From an uncultured Aquimarina sp. (GTDB taxonomy: Bacteria > Bacteroidota > Bacteroidia > Flavobacteriales > Flavobacteriaceae): a stretch of 64,000 bases of DNA. Positions 52,637-61,526 of the stretch are shown here, piece after piece; the stretch's first letter is position 1; each line of letters opens with the position of its first letter. Under the pieces are notes generated by a model. It ran no database searches, was not told where the DNA came from, and saw only the letters and a program-made list of their open reading frames with translations. A program made the position numbers and the translations under genes. The stretch lies in the NCBI GenBank assembly GCA_947496355.1, contig CANMCO010000006.1:186001-250000 (forward strand), written 5' to 3'.

Positions 52637-53497
52637 ATGAAAACATCTCTTCTTATATTATTTTCTCTTCTATTATTAGGGAATCTATACGGGCAAAAGG
52701 AAAAAGTAAAGGGTAATAAAATTGTTAGTACCGAAGAATTTGATCTTGAAGGTTTTCATACGATAGAAGTATATGAAAATTTTGATGTTTCATTTGATGA
52801 AAGCAGTGATAGTCAAGTTAAGGTTGAAGCTGACAGCAATTTGCAAGATTTAATACAAGTTGCGGTCCAGGATAGCATTTTGACTATTACATCTGATAAG
52901 GATCTAAGACGAGCCAAAGCACTAAATATTGAAATTTTCTACGGTTCAGAATTAAAGAAAATCAAACTATTCGATAAAGTAACGGCAAAATCATTATCTG
53001 CTATAAACTCTGGCGAGCTAGATATAGAAATTAACGATAATGCTGAAGTTTTTCTTACTGCAGACACAGGTAAACTTACATGTATTGCCTACGGAAGAGC
53101 AAATGCAGAATTGCATGTTACTGCTAAAGAAATTATCTATCAAGTTAATGAAGCTTCAGAAATAAAAGGAATTGTGACTGCAGATAGTCTTAAAATAGAT
53201 TTATACCAGAAAGGATCTGCTACTCTTGAAGGAGAAGTAAAATCTATGCTAGTTAGGGCAGATAATGAAACCAATTTTTACGGTGAAAAACTAAGCACAA
53301 CCAAAACTTCTATAATAGCAGAAGGATCTAGCGATTGTTATATTTTGACAAACGAAGAAATAATGATAGAAGCAATAGACAAGGCAGAAATCTTTTTGTT
53401 AGGTGAACCCAAAGTCAATTTGAATAACTTCTCAAACGAAGCATCATTATATAAGAAAAACATCGACTATGTACCTAGCAAACTTAGATTGAACTAA
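52637..53497 (+). CDS. Exported GIN domain-like (DUF2807) protein
   Basis: 286 residues from ATG 52637, which begins a signal peptide (MKTSLLILFSLLLLGNLYGQ); the frame start at 52595 adds 14 non-signal residues. The mature domain is a GIN-like beta-helix: FDLEGFHTIEVYENFDVSFD, then regular strand-turn units through to the end, but without the repeated SGA motif of its neighbour. It has its own promoter-like box and is isolated by terminators on both sides. Envelope localisation is likely; function unknown. Confidence 0.78.
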   Translation: MKTSLLILFSLLLLGNLYGQKEKVKGNKIVSTEEFDLEGFHTIEVYENFDVSFDESSDSQVKVEADSNLQDLIQVAVQDSILTITSDKDLRRAKALNIEIFYGSELKKIKLFDKVTAKSLSAINSGELDIEINDNAEVFLTADTGKLTCIAYGRANAELHVTAKEIIYQVNEASEIKGIVTADSLKIDLYQKGSATLEGEVKSMLVRADNETNFYGEKLSTTKTSIIAEGSSDCYILTNEEIMIEAIDKAEIFLLGEPKVNLNNFSNEASLYKKNIDYVPSKLRLN

Positions 53498-53523
53498 AAA
53501 AGTTACATAGTACTCGAAAAACT

Positions 53524-53559
53524 AAAAAGGCATCTTGAAAATTTCAAGATGCCTTTTTT
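53524..53559. terminator. Strong bidirectional terminator
   Basis: A nearly perfect palindrome around AAGGCATCTTGAAA and its complement (53525-53558) lies between the convergent GIN and trxB genes, with A- and T-runs at its ends. Confidence 0.88.
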
Positions 53560-53582
53560 GATTGTATATAATTATTTCTAAA

Positions 53583-54551
53583 CTATGCAGAAACTTCTTC
53601 ACTAGTCTCTACAGTTGCCAAATAACGCTCTGCATCTAATGCCGCCATACATCCAGTTCCTGCAGCCGTCACAGCTTGTCTATATTCTTTGTCTTGAACA
53701 TCACCTGATGCAAATACCCCTGGGATATTAGTTTTGGTCGACTTACCTTCAGTAATAATATATCCAGTATCATCCATATCAACCTGACCTTTAAAGATAT
53801 CTGTATTAGGCTTATGACCAATAGCAATGAACAATCCTGTTATTTCTATTTCAGATTTCTCTCCAGTTTGATTGTTTACCATTCGTAACCCATCTACAAC
53901 CTGATCTCCTATTACTTCGTCAACTTCAGTATTATATAATACTTTAAGATTTGGAGTATTATTTACTCGATGTTGCATTGCTTTTGATGCTCTCATATAG
54001 TCTTTACGAACTAACATGGTAACGTTTTTACAAATATTAGCAAGATAGGTTGCCTCTTCTGCCGCAGTATCCCCTGCCCCAACAATTGCTACGTCCTGTC
54101 CTTTATAAAAGAAACCATCACAAACCGCACAGGCAGAAACTCCCCCTCCTCGTAACTTCTGTTCACTTGGCAATCCTAAATATTTTGCAGTAGCTCCTGT
54201 AGAAATGATAATTGACTCAGCTTCAATTTGTGTACTATTATCAACAGTTACTTTATGAATCCCTCCTACTTCTTTACTAAAATCAACGGCGGTAACCATT
54301 CCAATACGTACTTCTGTACCAAAACGCTCAGCTTGTTGCTGTAACTGTACCATCATTGTTGGCCCATCTATACCTTCTGGATATCCTGGAAAATTATCAA
54401 CTTCTGTTGTAGTTGTTAATTGTCCTCCTGGTTCCATACCGGTGTACATAACAGGTTTTAGATCAGCTCTTGCTGCATATATCGCTGCAGTATAACCTGC
54501 AGGTCCCGAACCAATGATTAGGCATTTTATTCTTTCTATTGTATCAGACAT
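53583..54551 (-). CDS. trxB: Thioredoxin-disulfide reductase
   Basis: 322 residues from ATG 54551 (ATG 54557 adds two residues). NADPH-dependent FAD enzyme that reduces thioredoxin. FAD motif LIIGSGPAGYTAAIYAARA (near the N-terminus), redox-active CAVC in SACAVCDGFFYKG (C141 and C144), NADPH motif VAIVGAGDTAAEEATYLANI and late FAD motif GVFASGDVQDKEYRQAVTAA. Length is typical. It is monocistronic, with a divergent TPR-HTH regulator upstream. Confidence 0.96.
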   Translation of the reverse strand: MSDTIERIKCLIIGSGPAGYTAAIYAARADLKPVMYTGMEPGGQLTTTTEVDNFPGYPEGIDGPTMMVQLQQQAERFGTEVRIGMVTAVDFSKEVGGIHKVTVDNSTQIEAESIIISTGATAKYLGLPSEQKLRGGGVSACAVCDGFFYKGQDVAIVGAGDTAAEEATYLANICKNVTMLVRKDYMRASKAMQHRVNNTPNLKVLYNTEVDEVIGDQVVDGLRMVNNQTGEKSEIEITGLFIAIGHKPNTDIFKGQVDMDDTGYIITEGKSTKTNIPGVFASGDVQDKEYRQAVTAAGTGCMAALDAERYLATVETSEEVSA

Positions 54552-54686
54552 ATTCATTTCGTTTTTATCTGATGTAAAAGTAGCAATTTGATCATAAACC
54601 TTACACGAAAGTTATTAAGAATTGTTATTATCCTATAGACATCATAAATAAATATTAAAATCAAATATTCTAAAACAATACACATA

Positions 54687-54694
54687 TATATTTG
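54687..54694 (+). promoter_or_regulatory. -7 box for third TPR-HTH regulator
   Basis: TATATTTG fits TAnnTTTG and lies 22 bases before the regulator ATG at 54718-ish (54717 start). The -33 part is AT-rich without a clear TTG. Confidence 0.4.
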
Positions 54695-54716
54695 TACATC
54701 AATCAAGTAAATAAAT

Positions 54717-56402
54717 ATGCGAGTTGTTCTAATTATCTTTTTGATACTATTAGGTTCAAATTTTTATGGACAAAACAAAAAGGCAGATAGCCTAAAAAAG
54801 TTACTTAATCAATACCAACAAGATGATACTAGAAAAGTAGACCTACTCAATGCTATTGGTCTTGAATACTGGATTACAGATACAGGTGAGTCATTAAAAT
54901 ATGGTAACGAGGCACTTCTGTTATCTCAAAAAACAAAATACTTATTAGGAAATGCAAAAGCCAATCGTGTAATAGGGGTTGCTTATTGGGCACAAGGGAA
55001 CCAAAATAAAGCTCTTCAATATCTTACAGATTCTCAAAAAACTTTTCAAGATATAAATAATGAAGAAGGTATTGCCAATACAGTGCTCAATATAGGCATG
55101 GTATATGCCGACTTGAAACAATATGAAAAAGCCATACAAAACTATAATCTGGCAATTGACAATTTTACAGCATTAGATCTGACTAGTCGTATTGCAACTA
55201 CTTTTACCAAAATTGGAGCGATATACATAGAAAGAGGTTTATATGATGATGCCAGAAAATATATTTCAGATGCCCTAAAACTTCATAATCAAAATAATTT
55301 CAAATATGGCGTTGCAGAGGCTCATAACCGCTTAGGAATTCTTTATCTAAACGAAAGAAAACTCGCTCAGGCAAAATATCATCTAGAAAGATCTATTTCT
55401 ATAGGTAAACAAATAGACGATAAAGACGGTATAACAAGTAACTTAATACAATATGGTAAACTACTTCGTATAGAAAAAAAATATGACCCAGCAGATATTC
55501 ATCTACAGCTTGGGTTAGAAAGAGCAAAAAAAAGTAACTTAAAGAAGTATGAGTTATTGGCCTATGAAGAATTAAAAGAGCTAAACAAATTGCAAAATAA
55601 ATCTGATGAAGCTCTTAAATATTATGATAGTTATGTACAACTAAAAGATTCTATTTTCAATACTGAGAAATCAAAACAAATAGCTTATTTAGAATTCGAA
55701 AATGAGCTCGAACAAAAAAATAAAGAACTAGAATTTCTTCAGGAAAAGGAAAAGGTTGACAATCTTATTAAGTCAAGTTTAATACTTGGAATTATAGTTA
55801 TATCCATAAGCGGGTATATAATACTTTGGAACAATAGACAGCGTTCTAAAAGAAATAAAGAGCTTCTGGAAAAAAGAAATGAGTTATTAAAATCAAAAGA
55901 AATTTTAGCAAAACAAGCAATAGAAAATGCACGTCTAAAACAACAAGAATTAAAACAACAGTTAGAATTTAAAAATAAGGAACTTACGTCGTACACTATA
56001 AATTTTGTACAAAAAAATGAATTGTTGGAGCAATTGCAGGGTACAGCTGCATTGGCAAAGAAAGCGACATCAAAGGAAAAAGATAGACTTATTGATGAGT
56101 TAAATAAAACTATACGACAAAACCTAAATATCGACAAGAGTTGGGAAGATTTTAAAAGATTCTTTGAAGAAGTGCACGTAGGGTTTTATTCTAAACTAAA
56201 ATCTAGACATCCGGATCTAAGTACTAATGACATTAAGATATGTTCATTGACCAGACTTAATCTTAATATTAAAGAAACTGCCAGCATTCTTAGGATCTCA
56301 CCAGAAAGTGTAAAAACTGCGCGTTACAGGCTTCGTAAAAAACTTGAATTAAAGCCTAATCAAGAGATTTTTACATACTTACTGGGTCTTGAAAGCAAAT
56401 AG
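54717..56402 (+). CDS. TPR / membrane / HTH transcriptional regulator 3
   Basis: 561 residues with the same architecture as the genes at 37030 and 42590, but more diverged. Signal-like N-terminus (VLIIFLILLGSNFYGQ), TPR array in about 30-290 (e.g. NIGMVYADLKQYEKAIQNYN), membrane helix at about 352-369, long coiled coil, and a C-terminal helix-turn-helix (SRHPDLSTNDIKICSLTRLN; ETASILRISPESVKTARYRL). It lacks the two-copy upstream element of the other two. Its neighbours suggest no obvious regulon. Confidence 0.87.
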   Translation: MRVVLIIFLILLGSNFYGQNKKADSLKKLLNQYQQDDTRKVDLLNAIGLEYWITDTGESLKYGNEALLLSQKTKYLLGNAKANRVIGVAYWAQGNQNKALQYLTDSQKTFQDINNEEGIANTVLNIGMVYADLKQYEKAIQNYNLAIDNFTALDLTSRIATTFTKIGAIYIERGLYDDARKYISDALKLHNQNNFKYGVAEAHNRLGILYLNERKLAQAKYHLERSISIGKQIDDKDGITSNLIQYGKLLRIEKKYDPADIHLQLGLERAKKSNLKKYELLAYEELKELNKLQNKSDEALKYYDSYVQLKDSIFNTEKSKQIAYLEFENELEQKNKELEFLQEKEKVDNLIKSSLILGIIVISISGYIILWNNRQRSKRNKELLEKRNELLKSKEILAKQAIENARLKQQELKQQLEFKNKELTSYTINFVQKNELLEQLQGTAALAKKATSKEKDRLIDELNKTIRQNLNIDKSWEDFKRFFEEVHVGFYSKLKSRHPDLSTNDIKICSLTRLNLNIKETASILRISPESVKTARYRLRKKLELKPNQEIFTYLLGLESK

Positions 56403-56709
56403 GCCCATTATTTGATAATTCTAAATCAAAAATCCTCTTAAATTAACATATATTCAAATAACTGATTAACAGGTGTTTGAAGATAATCGTCTATCTAATG
56501 TCTACTTCATTTTAAGAAAAGAAAAAATCTTGTCTACTAATTATAAAACAAGGCGCACTTAGTGTATACCTATCCTATTTTTATACAGTTACCTCTTATT
56601 CTACTTTTGATTCGGAAACAAAAAATAGCAATTAAAAATTTGAAAATGATTAACAGCAGCAGAAATGAAAAGTGGCTTACCCTAAAAAATTGTTGGGTAA
56701 GAAGGAAAA
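56403..56709. other. Intergenic region without visible gene
   Basis: 307 AT-rich bases between regulator 3 and the sterol-desaturase-family gene. No strong hairpin, no credible frame. An AAGGAAAAATG context at its end fits the start of the next gene. Confidence 0.5.
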
Positions 56710-57522
56710 ATGAATTTAAAAATAAGTGAAACAACAAAAAGTAAGAAGATGGAAGAGTTATTAAAAACATTACCAACACCATTAGAAATATTATTAGACC
56801 CAATATCATTAGTTGTTTTGGGTATATATGTCGCCTTGATGATCTGGGAAGCAATTGCTCCTGCTCGTCAATTGCCAAAAGTGAAATATTGGAAATTAAA
56901 AGGAGTTATAGCCTTTACCACCTTTTTCTATTTATCTACTTACTTCCCATTACTATGGGATGGGTATTTAGCAAAGTATCAATTATTAGATCTAACAATT
57001 TTAGGTACAGTATGGGGAGCAATTGTAGGAGTTTTTATTTATGAAATTGGTTTATATGCCTGGCATAGAAAGATGCATAGTAGCAATACTTTATGGAAAG
57101 TCTTTCATCAAATGCATCATAGTGCAGAAAGACTAGACAGTTATGGAGCTTTTTATTTTAGCCCTATGGACATGATTGGCTTTACATTTCTAAGTAGTTT
57201 ATGTCTTGTACTAGTAGCTGGTTTTACACCAGAGGCTACGACTTTGATCATATTAAGCACCACATTTTTGGCAATTTTCCAACATAGTAACATAAAAACA
57301 CCAAGTTGGCTGGGCTATATTATCCAAAGACCAGAAGCACATACTTACCATCATGCCAGAGGGATACATGCATATAACTACGCAGATTTTCCAATTATCG
57401 ATATTGTTTTTGGCACATTTAAGAACCCTAAAACCTATAGCCATGAGACGGGGTTCTACGATGGGGGTTCAAATAAAGTAAAGGATATGCTTCTATTTAG
57501 GGATATATCTCAAAAAAAGTAA
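56710..57522 (+). CDS. Sterol desaturase / fatty acid hydroxylase family protein
   Basis: 270 residues; the ATG at 56710 is preceded by AAGGA, but ATG 56749 is possible. A di-iron integral membrane hydroxylase/desaturase. Conserved His clusters: H119-x3-H123 (HRKMH), H133-x2-HH (HQMHH), H192 (FQHSN) and H211-x2-HH (HTYHH). Hydrophobic segments at about 30-50, 66-86, 95-117 and 155-190 place it in the inner membrane. Bacteroidota members may hydroxylate lipids or carotenoids; substrate here unknown. It is a single gene. Confidence 0.9.
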   Translation: MNLKISETTKSKKMEELLKTLPTPLEILLDPISLVVLGIYVALMIWEAIAPARQLPKVKYWKLKGVIAFTTFFYLSTYFPLLWDGYLAKYQLLDLTILGTVWGAIVGVFIYEIGLYAWHRKMHSSNTLWKVFHQMHHSAERLDSYGAFYFSPMDMIGFTFLSSLCLVLVAGFTPEATTLIILSTTFLAIFQHSNIKTPSWLGYIIQRPEAHTYHHARGIHAYNYADFPIIDIVFGTFKNPKTYSHETGFYDGGSNKVKDMLLFRDISQKK

Positions 57523-57547
57523 CGGATTGGGTTTGGTTGAAGTTGTT

Positions 57548-57577
57548 CCCGGGCTATAGTTTTTACTAAAATCCGGG
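57548..57577. other. Hairpin between sterol desaturase and next gene
   Basis: CCCGG (57548-57552) and CCGGG (57573-57577) flank an inner TAGT-TTTT-ACTA stem. The run of G and C stands out in this AT-rich region. No T-run follows, so a terminator role is only possible. Confidence 0.3.
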
Positions 57578-57611
57578 TCAGCTTCTCTATTAAAATAAAA
57601 CATGTTAACAA

Positions 57612-58028
57612 ATGAAAACAATAATAAACATCTCTAACAAAATAAGGAGACAATTGCTTGCACTTCGAACCTTATTTAGCGCAGTATTATATGGCATACT
57701 AATCTTTACGATTGTTATACCAAGTGAAAACTCAAGCGAGTATTTATATCTAGAAGTTTATAACATCACTTTATTATACATAATCATAAATATGCTTCTA
57801 TTTGCCAGGGATATTCTGTCTCCAAAAACAGAACATCTTTTTTCCAGGGAATTTGTAGAAATATTACTAGTCATTGTAATTTCAACAATACTTATCATTT
57901 CTTTATTCGTCCTTAGAAACATGACCAATACACATTCTACAAGCCTTTTATTTATAAAAGTCAATGCTATATTGGTTATTACAATTTCTTCTTTAATGTA
58001 TAAAAAAATAGAATCAAAACTTACTTAA
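57612..58028 (+). CDS. Four-pass membrane protein of unknown function
   Basis: 138 residues with four hydrophobic segments (about 17-37, 50-65, 82-102 and 111-130) and a basic N-terminus (KTIINISNKIRRQLL). No motif recognised. It opens a co-directional group of five small genes up to 60270 with gaps of about 30-60 bases. Confidence 0.7.
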   Translation: MKTIINISNKIRRQLLALRTLFSAVLYGILIFTIVIPSENSSEYLYLEVYNITLLYIIINMLLFARDILSPKTEHLFSREFVEILLVIVISTILIISLFVLRNMTNTHSTSLLFIKVNAILVITISSLMYKKIESKLT

Positions 58029-58068
58029 AATAGTCAAGTATCAAATTAAGAAAGTAGAAGAGGATTAT

Positions 58069-58410
58069 ATGTTTAAGGAAAAAACAATTGTGAATGTACA
58101 GTTTAAATCAAGTTTATCGCAGGAAAGGTTACAAGAAATTTCTAATCAGGATCTGGATAAGATGGCAAATGTAAATGGTCTTATCTATAAATATTACTAC
58201 ACAAATACTGAAACAAAAATTATTGGAGGTACTTATATATTTGAAAATGTAAGACTTGCCAGGGAGTATTTAAAATCTTTTTTCGTTAACGGAATAGGCT
58301 TGAAATACGGCATTATTCCGGACACCTTAAAAATGGAGGTTGGCATTATCACTTTAGAAGTAAAAGGAAAGAACTCAAAATATCAAAGTAAGAATCATAA
58401 TTTAGAATAG
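58069..58410 (+). CDS. YdhR-like putative monooxygenase
   Basis: 113 residues. The pattern resembles the YdhR family of dimeric alpha-beta barrel proteins: a first strand (TIVNVQFKSSL), a helix, then NGLIYKYYYTNTETKIIGGT followed by YIFENVRLAREYLKSFF. In YdhR, GLIxKxW-x6-KxxGGIYLF is the central signature, matched here with Tyr for Trp. The C-terminus is an extra basic tail. Called monooxygenase only by homology; no activity is established. Confidence 0.72.
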   Translation: MFKEKTIVNVQFKSSLSQERLQEISNQDLDKMANVNGLIYKYYYTNTETKIIGGTYIFENVRLAREYLKSFFVNGIGLKYGIIPDTLKMEVGIITLEVKGKNSKYQSKNHNLE

Positions 58411-58442
58411 ATATCATACATTTAATCCCAAAATAAATTAGG

Positions 58443-59069
58443 ATGACCTTCTTTGATACTTTAGATATTTTAGGAACAATAGCTTTTGCAATTTCGGGTG
58501 CTTTAAGTGCTATGAATCGTAGACTCGATCTTTTTGGAATTTTTATTATCGCCTTTGTAACCGCTATTGGAGGTGGAACTATTCGGGATATACTTATAGG
58601 AAACACACCAGTAGCCTGGATGCAAAACACAATTACTATTTATCTAATCGGTGGCGTTGCCGCCCTTTCAATTATTTTTCGGAATAAATTGGATTTCCTA
58701 AAAAAATCTCTTTTCCTATTTGATACAATAGGATTGGGAATCTTTACAATTATAGGAGTAGAAACGGGTATTCAAGCTGGTTTAGATCCTATTGTTTCAA
58801 TAGGTCTAGGAGCCATAACAGGATGTTTTGGTGGGGTAATTAGAGATATTCTGTGTAACGAGATTCCTGTAATCTTTAGAAAAGAAATTTATGCGATTGC
58901 ATCCATAGCCGGAGGGATTTGTTTTATGAGTTTGTTTTATGCCAAAATAGATCAAAATATCATTTACATATCCACTACCCTACTAATTATAATAATACGC
59001 TTATTGGTAGTACGCTATAAAGTATCATTACCATTATTTACCGTGAGAAGTCAAAGTGATGTTAAATAA
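58443..59069 (+). CDS. TRIC-type (YicG/UPF0126) cation channel protein
   Basis: 208 residues with seven hydrophobic segments and an internal two-fold repeat. Each half has the family glycine signature: IAFAISGALSAMNRRLDLFG with FVTAIGGGTIRDILIG, then GLGAITGCFGGVIRDILCNE. The glycine-rich kinks line the ion path of prokaryotic TRIC channels, which conduct K+ and Na+. The length is usual for the family. It follows the YdhR-like gene after 32 bases. Confidence 0.92.
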   Translation: MTFFDTLDILGTIAFAISGALSAMNRRLDLFGIFIIAFVTAIGGGTIRDILIGNTPVAWMQNTITIYLIGGVAALSIIFRNKLDFLKKSLFLFDTIGLGIFTIIGVETGIQAGLDPIVSIGLGAITGCFGGVIRDILCNEIPVIFRKEIYAIASIAGGICFMSLFYAKIDQNIIYISTTLLIIIIRLLVVRYKVSLPLFTVRSQSDVK

Positions 59070-59130
59070 GAAACTTGGTAGAAGAAGAATTAGTAATTTA
59101 TAACCACTTATTCACAAATATCTATTCTAA

Positions 59131-59787
59131 ATGAAAACTACCGGGAATTCACTAGACAGAAGAAATTTTCTAAAACGAACCACATTAGCAACATTAGGAA
59201 CAGGAAGCCTACTTGTATTACCGCAAACAACAAATGCCTTTCCAACCACCAATGAGAATGAGATTAATATTTTTGGGCCAAAAGAAGGATTCACTCCACA
59301 AATAGGGACATTAATATCTATGTTAAACTGGATGCGAAGCGTCATTCTTAATCCGGTTAGAGGAATGAGTATTCAGGATTTAGATTATATACACGATAAA
59401 GATGCTAACTCTATTGGTGCTATGTTACTTCATTTAGCAGCTACAGAACGTTTTTATCAAATACATACTTTCGAAGGAAAAAATTGGGGAGATTGGAGCG
59501 AAACAGATAGATCAAGTTGGAATGTTGCATCTCGTTTGGGTGAAAGAGCTCGAAAAACGATAAAAGGAAATTCTCTTGATTTTTATTTATCAAAATTAAA
59601 TGATGTTAGACAACATACGCTAGAAGAGCTGGCAAAACGTGATGACAATTGGTTAATGGCAGTTGATAAAAACTGGTCATGGGGACCAACTAATAATTAT
59701 TGTAAATGGTTCCATGTATGTGAGCACGAATCCAACCATAACGGGCAGATTAAGTGGTTAATAAGCAGACTCCCTTCGGCTAAATAA
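59131..59787 (+). CDS. Tat-exported DinB-like metalloprotein
   Basis: 218 residues. The N-terminus is a twin-arginine signal: DRRNFLKRT followed by a hydrophobic ATLGTGSLLVLPQTTNAF. The mature part is a four-helix DinB/DUF664-type fold with a likely metal triad: His in GAMLLHLAATERFY and two His in the C-terminal CEHESNHNGQIKWL. DinB-fold enzymes include thiol-dependent transferases, most being cytoplasmic; export by Tat suggests cofactor loading before export. It lies between the TRIC and thioesterase genes. Confidence 0.82.
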   Translation: MKTTGNSLDRRNFLKRTTLATLGTGSLLVLPQTTNAFPTTNENEINIFGPKEGFTPQIGTLISMLNWMRSVILNPVRGMSIQDLDYIHDKDANSIGAMLLHLAATERFYQIHTFEGKNWGDWSETDRSSWNVASRLGERARKTIKGNSLDFYLSKLNDVRQHTLEELAKRDDNWLMAVDKNWSWGPTNNYCKWFHVCEHESNHNGQIKWLISRLPSAK

Positions 59788-59820
59788 GAAACCAAAAAAA
59801 ACTATTGATAATTATATTAA

Positions 59821-60270
59821 ATGAAATTCGAACCTAAGTCAATTCATTACAAAAAGAAAGTACAAGAAAGTTTTGAACGTCAAAAATTCATGAAGCTTAT
59901 AAATGCAGAATTAATTGATGTTCAACCTGGCTATTGCGAAATTCATGTTCCACACCACCCAGATCTTACGCAACAACATGGCTTTTTTCATGCAGGTGTT
60001 ATTAGTACTGTAGCAGACAATACTGCCGGTTATGCGGGGTTTTCATTAATGGAAGAAAATTCTTCGGTACTAACTGTAGAATTCAAAATTAATTTAATTG
60101 CTCCGGGAGATGGAGATGTTTTAATAGGCAAATCCAATGTTTTGAAAAACGGAAGAACGTTAACCATATGTAGATCAGAAGTTTTCATCGTTAAAAACGG
60201 GGAAGAAAAACTATGTGCCGCCGCGCAATTAACGTTAATCGAACTTAAAAATAGTCCTGACAAAAAATAA
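59821..60270 (+). CDS. PaaI-type hotdog thioesterase
   Basis: 149 residues. The catalytic stretch HGFFHAGVISTVADNTAGYA matches the PaaI family (HGG-x-A-D-core), with the Asp/Asn in the helix that activates water. VEFKINLIAPGDGDVLIGKS is the usual following strand pair. It hydrolyses acyl-CoA thioesters, probably aromatic or medium-chain, in the cytoplasm. It is the last gene of the rightward group and converges on the fasciclin gene. Confidence 0.9.
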   Translation: MKFEPKSIHYKKKVQESFERQKFMKLINAELIDVQPGYCEIHVPHHPDLTQQHGFFHAGVISTVADNTAGYAGFSLMEENSSVLTVEFKINLIAPGDGDVLIGKSNVLKNGRTLTICRSEVFIVKNGEEKLCAAAQLTLIELKNSPDKK

Positions 60271-60301
60271 AAAAGTGCCGCCCAGTTATAGTGCAGCACT
60301 T
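60267..60301 (-). terminator. Terminator of fasciclin gene
   Basis: AAGTGC (60273-60278) pairs with GCACTT (60296-60301), with partial inner pairing. On the minus strand a T6-A-T6 run follows, supporting leftward termination; it also overlaps the end of the thioesterase gene. Confidence 0.6.
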
Positions 60302-60326
60302 CATTCATTCAAAATTAACAAATAAC

Positions 60327-60848
60327 CTACTTAGGCATAACAACATCACTGATCACATGGATAACTCCATTTGTAGCCATGACATCTGTTTTTGCTATTT
60401 CACTGTACTTTCCGTTTTGGTCTTTTAACCAAATCTTACCATCTTTTTGTAAGACCATAATTTTAGCCCCTCCCAGTGTAGTTAATTCTGCTTTTCCATT
60501 TCCTTTTTTCAACGCATTAACAACATCTGCAGCGGCAATTTTACCTGCTACCACATGATAGGTAAGAATAGCTGTTAACTTTTCTTTGTTCGCGGGTTCA
60601 AGTAATGAGCTTAATGTTTTAGAATCAATTTTTCCAAAAGCATCATTAGTAGGAGCAAAAACAGTAAAAGGTCCGTCGCCTTTTAAGGCGCCGACAAGAT
60701 CAGCCGCCTTTAAAGCAGTTACTAATGTAGAAAAGTCATCTACTGATACGGCAACGTCTACAATATCTTTGTTTGCTTTTTGGGCAGACACTGTTTGTGC
60801 TAAAAGGAATAAGATAAGGGTTGAGGCAATAAAAACTAATTTTTTCAT
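60327..60848 (-). CDS. Secreted fasciclin domain protein
   Basis: 173 residues with a signal peptide (LVFIASTLILFLLAQTVSAQ). One fasciclin (FAS1) domain covers about 28-172: VDVAVSVDDFSTLVTALKAA, GPFTVFAPTNDAFGKI (H1/H2-type core), LTYHVVAGKIAAADV-like ILTYHVVAGK and the final TNGVIHVISDVVMP. FAS1 proteins are cell-surface or extracellular adhesion proteins. It is divergent from an ECF sigma/anti-sigma pair, an arrangement that recalls the SigK/RskA control of fasciclin proteins MPT70/MPT83 in mycobacteria. Confidence 0.93.
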   Translation of the reverse strand: MKKLVFIASTLILFLLAQTVSAQKANKDIVDVAVSVDDFSTLVTALKAADLVGALKGDGPFTVFAPTNDAFGKIDSKTLSSLLEPANKEKLTAILTYHVVAGKIAAADVVNALKKGNGKAELTTLGGAKIMVLQKDGKIWLKDQNGKYSEIAKTDVMATNGVIHVISDVVMPK

Positions 60849-60945
60849 GATTTCTATTTTAATGATTAAATGATTTTTGAGCGCGCTTTACATATACATA
60901 TACACAAGTTTGAACCTTTTGGATGAGGTTGGATTATTTTTTTCT

Positions 60946-60953
60946 TAAATTTG
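60946..60953 (+). promoter_or_regulatory. Candidate -7 box before ECF sigma gene
   Basis: TAAATTTG fits TAnnTTTG. TTTTG at 60917-60921 lies 24 bases upstream, one more than the usual maximum. A start of transcription near 60960 would place the TTG at 60951 outside the message and favour ATG 60972 as the start of translation. Confidence 0.4.
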
Positions 60954-60971
60954 AGTAATTCCACAGATGAA

Positions 60972-61526
60972 ATGCAAGATGATTTAGGGCTCATACAACA
61001 ATTACAAAAACAGGATAGTAAGGCATTGTCTGCTATCTACGACAAATACTCAGGCGCTTTGTATGGTGTGATTTTACGTATCTGTAAAAATGAAGAACAA
61101 GCTCAAGATTTATTACAAGAAACATTCTTAAAAATCTGGCAAAAGTCTAATCAGTACGATCCTAAAAAGGGAAAATTTTTTACCTGGGCATACCGTATTG
61201 CAAAAAATATAGCATTAAATGCACAAAGAAGACCTTATAAACTCATCCAAAACGAAGATCTGAGTGTATATGAAAATGAAGAAACTCATGAATCTGAAAT
61301 TGATATGTTACAATTAAATGGTTCATTGAAACAATTAGAACCACATCATCAAAAAGCATTACAGCTTGTATATTTTAATGGTCTAACTCATCGTGAAGCA
61401 CATGAAGAGATGAATGTACCTTTGGGTACATTTAAGTCCTACATAAAACAGGCATTAAAAAAATTGCGAGAGGCATATCAAAAAGAACTCTTTTTATTGT
61501 GGGTGATAATAGAAAAGATGATATGA
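60972..61526 (+). CDS. ECF RNA polymerase sigma factor (SigK-like group)
   Basis: 184 residues from ATG 60972; the frame is open to a TTG at 60951, seven codons earlier, but that overlaps a -7 box. Region 2: LSAIYDKYSGALYGVILRIC, AQDLLQETFLKIWQKSNQYD and FFTWAYRIAKNIALNAQRR. Region 4: LVYFNGLTHREAHEEMNVPL with GTFKSYIKQALKKLREAY. The EMNVPLGTFKSYI form is typical of sigma factors paired with RskA-like anti-sigma factors. The stop overlaps the anti-sigma start (ATGA). Confidence 0.93.
   Translation: MQDDLGLIQQLQKQDSKALSAIYDKYSGALYGVILRICKNEEQAQDLLQETFLKIWQKSNQYDPKKGKFFTWAYRIAKNIALNAQRRPYKLIQNEDLSVYENEETHESEIDMLQLNGSLKQLEPHHQKALQLVYFNGLTHREAHEEMNVPLGTFKSYIKQALKKLREAYQKELFLLWVIIEKMI

Noticed and set aside
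55739..56137. 132-codon frame antisense to regulator 3
   Set aside because: Cys/Phe/Ser-rich text typical of the reverse strand of a Lys/Glu-rich coiled coil.
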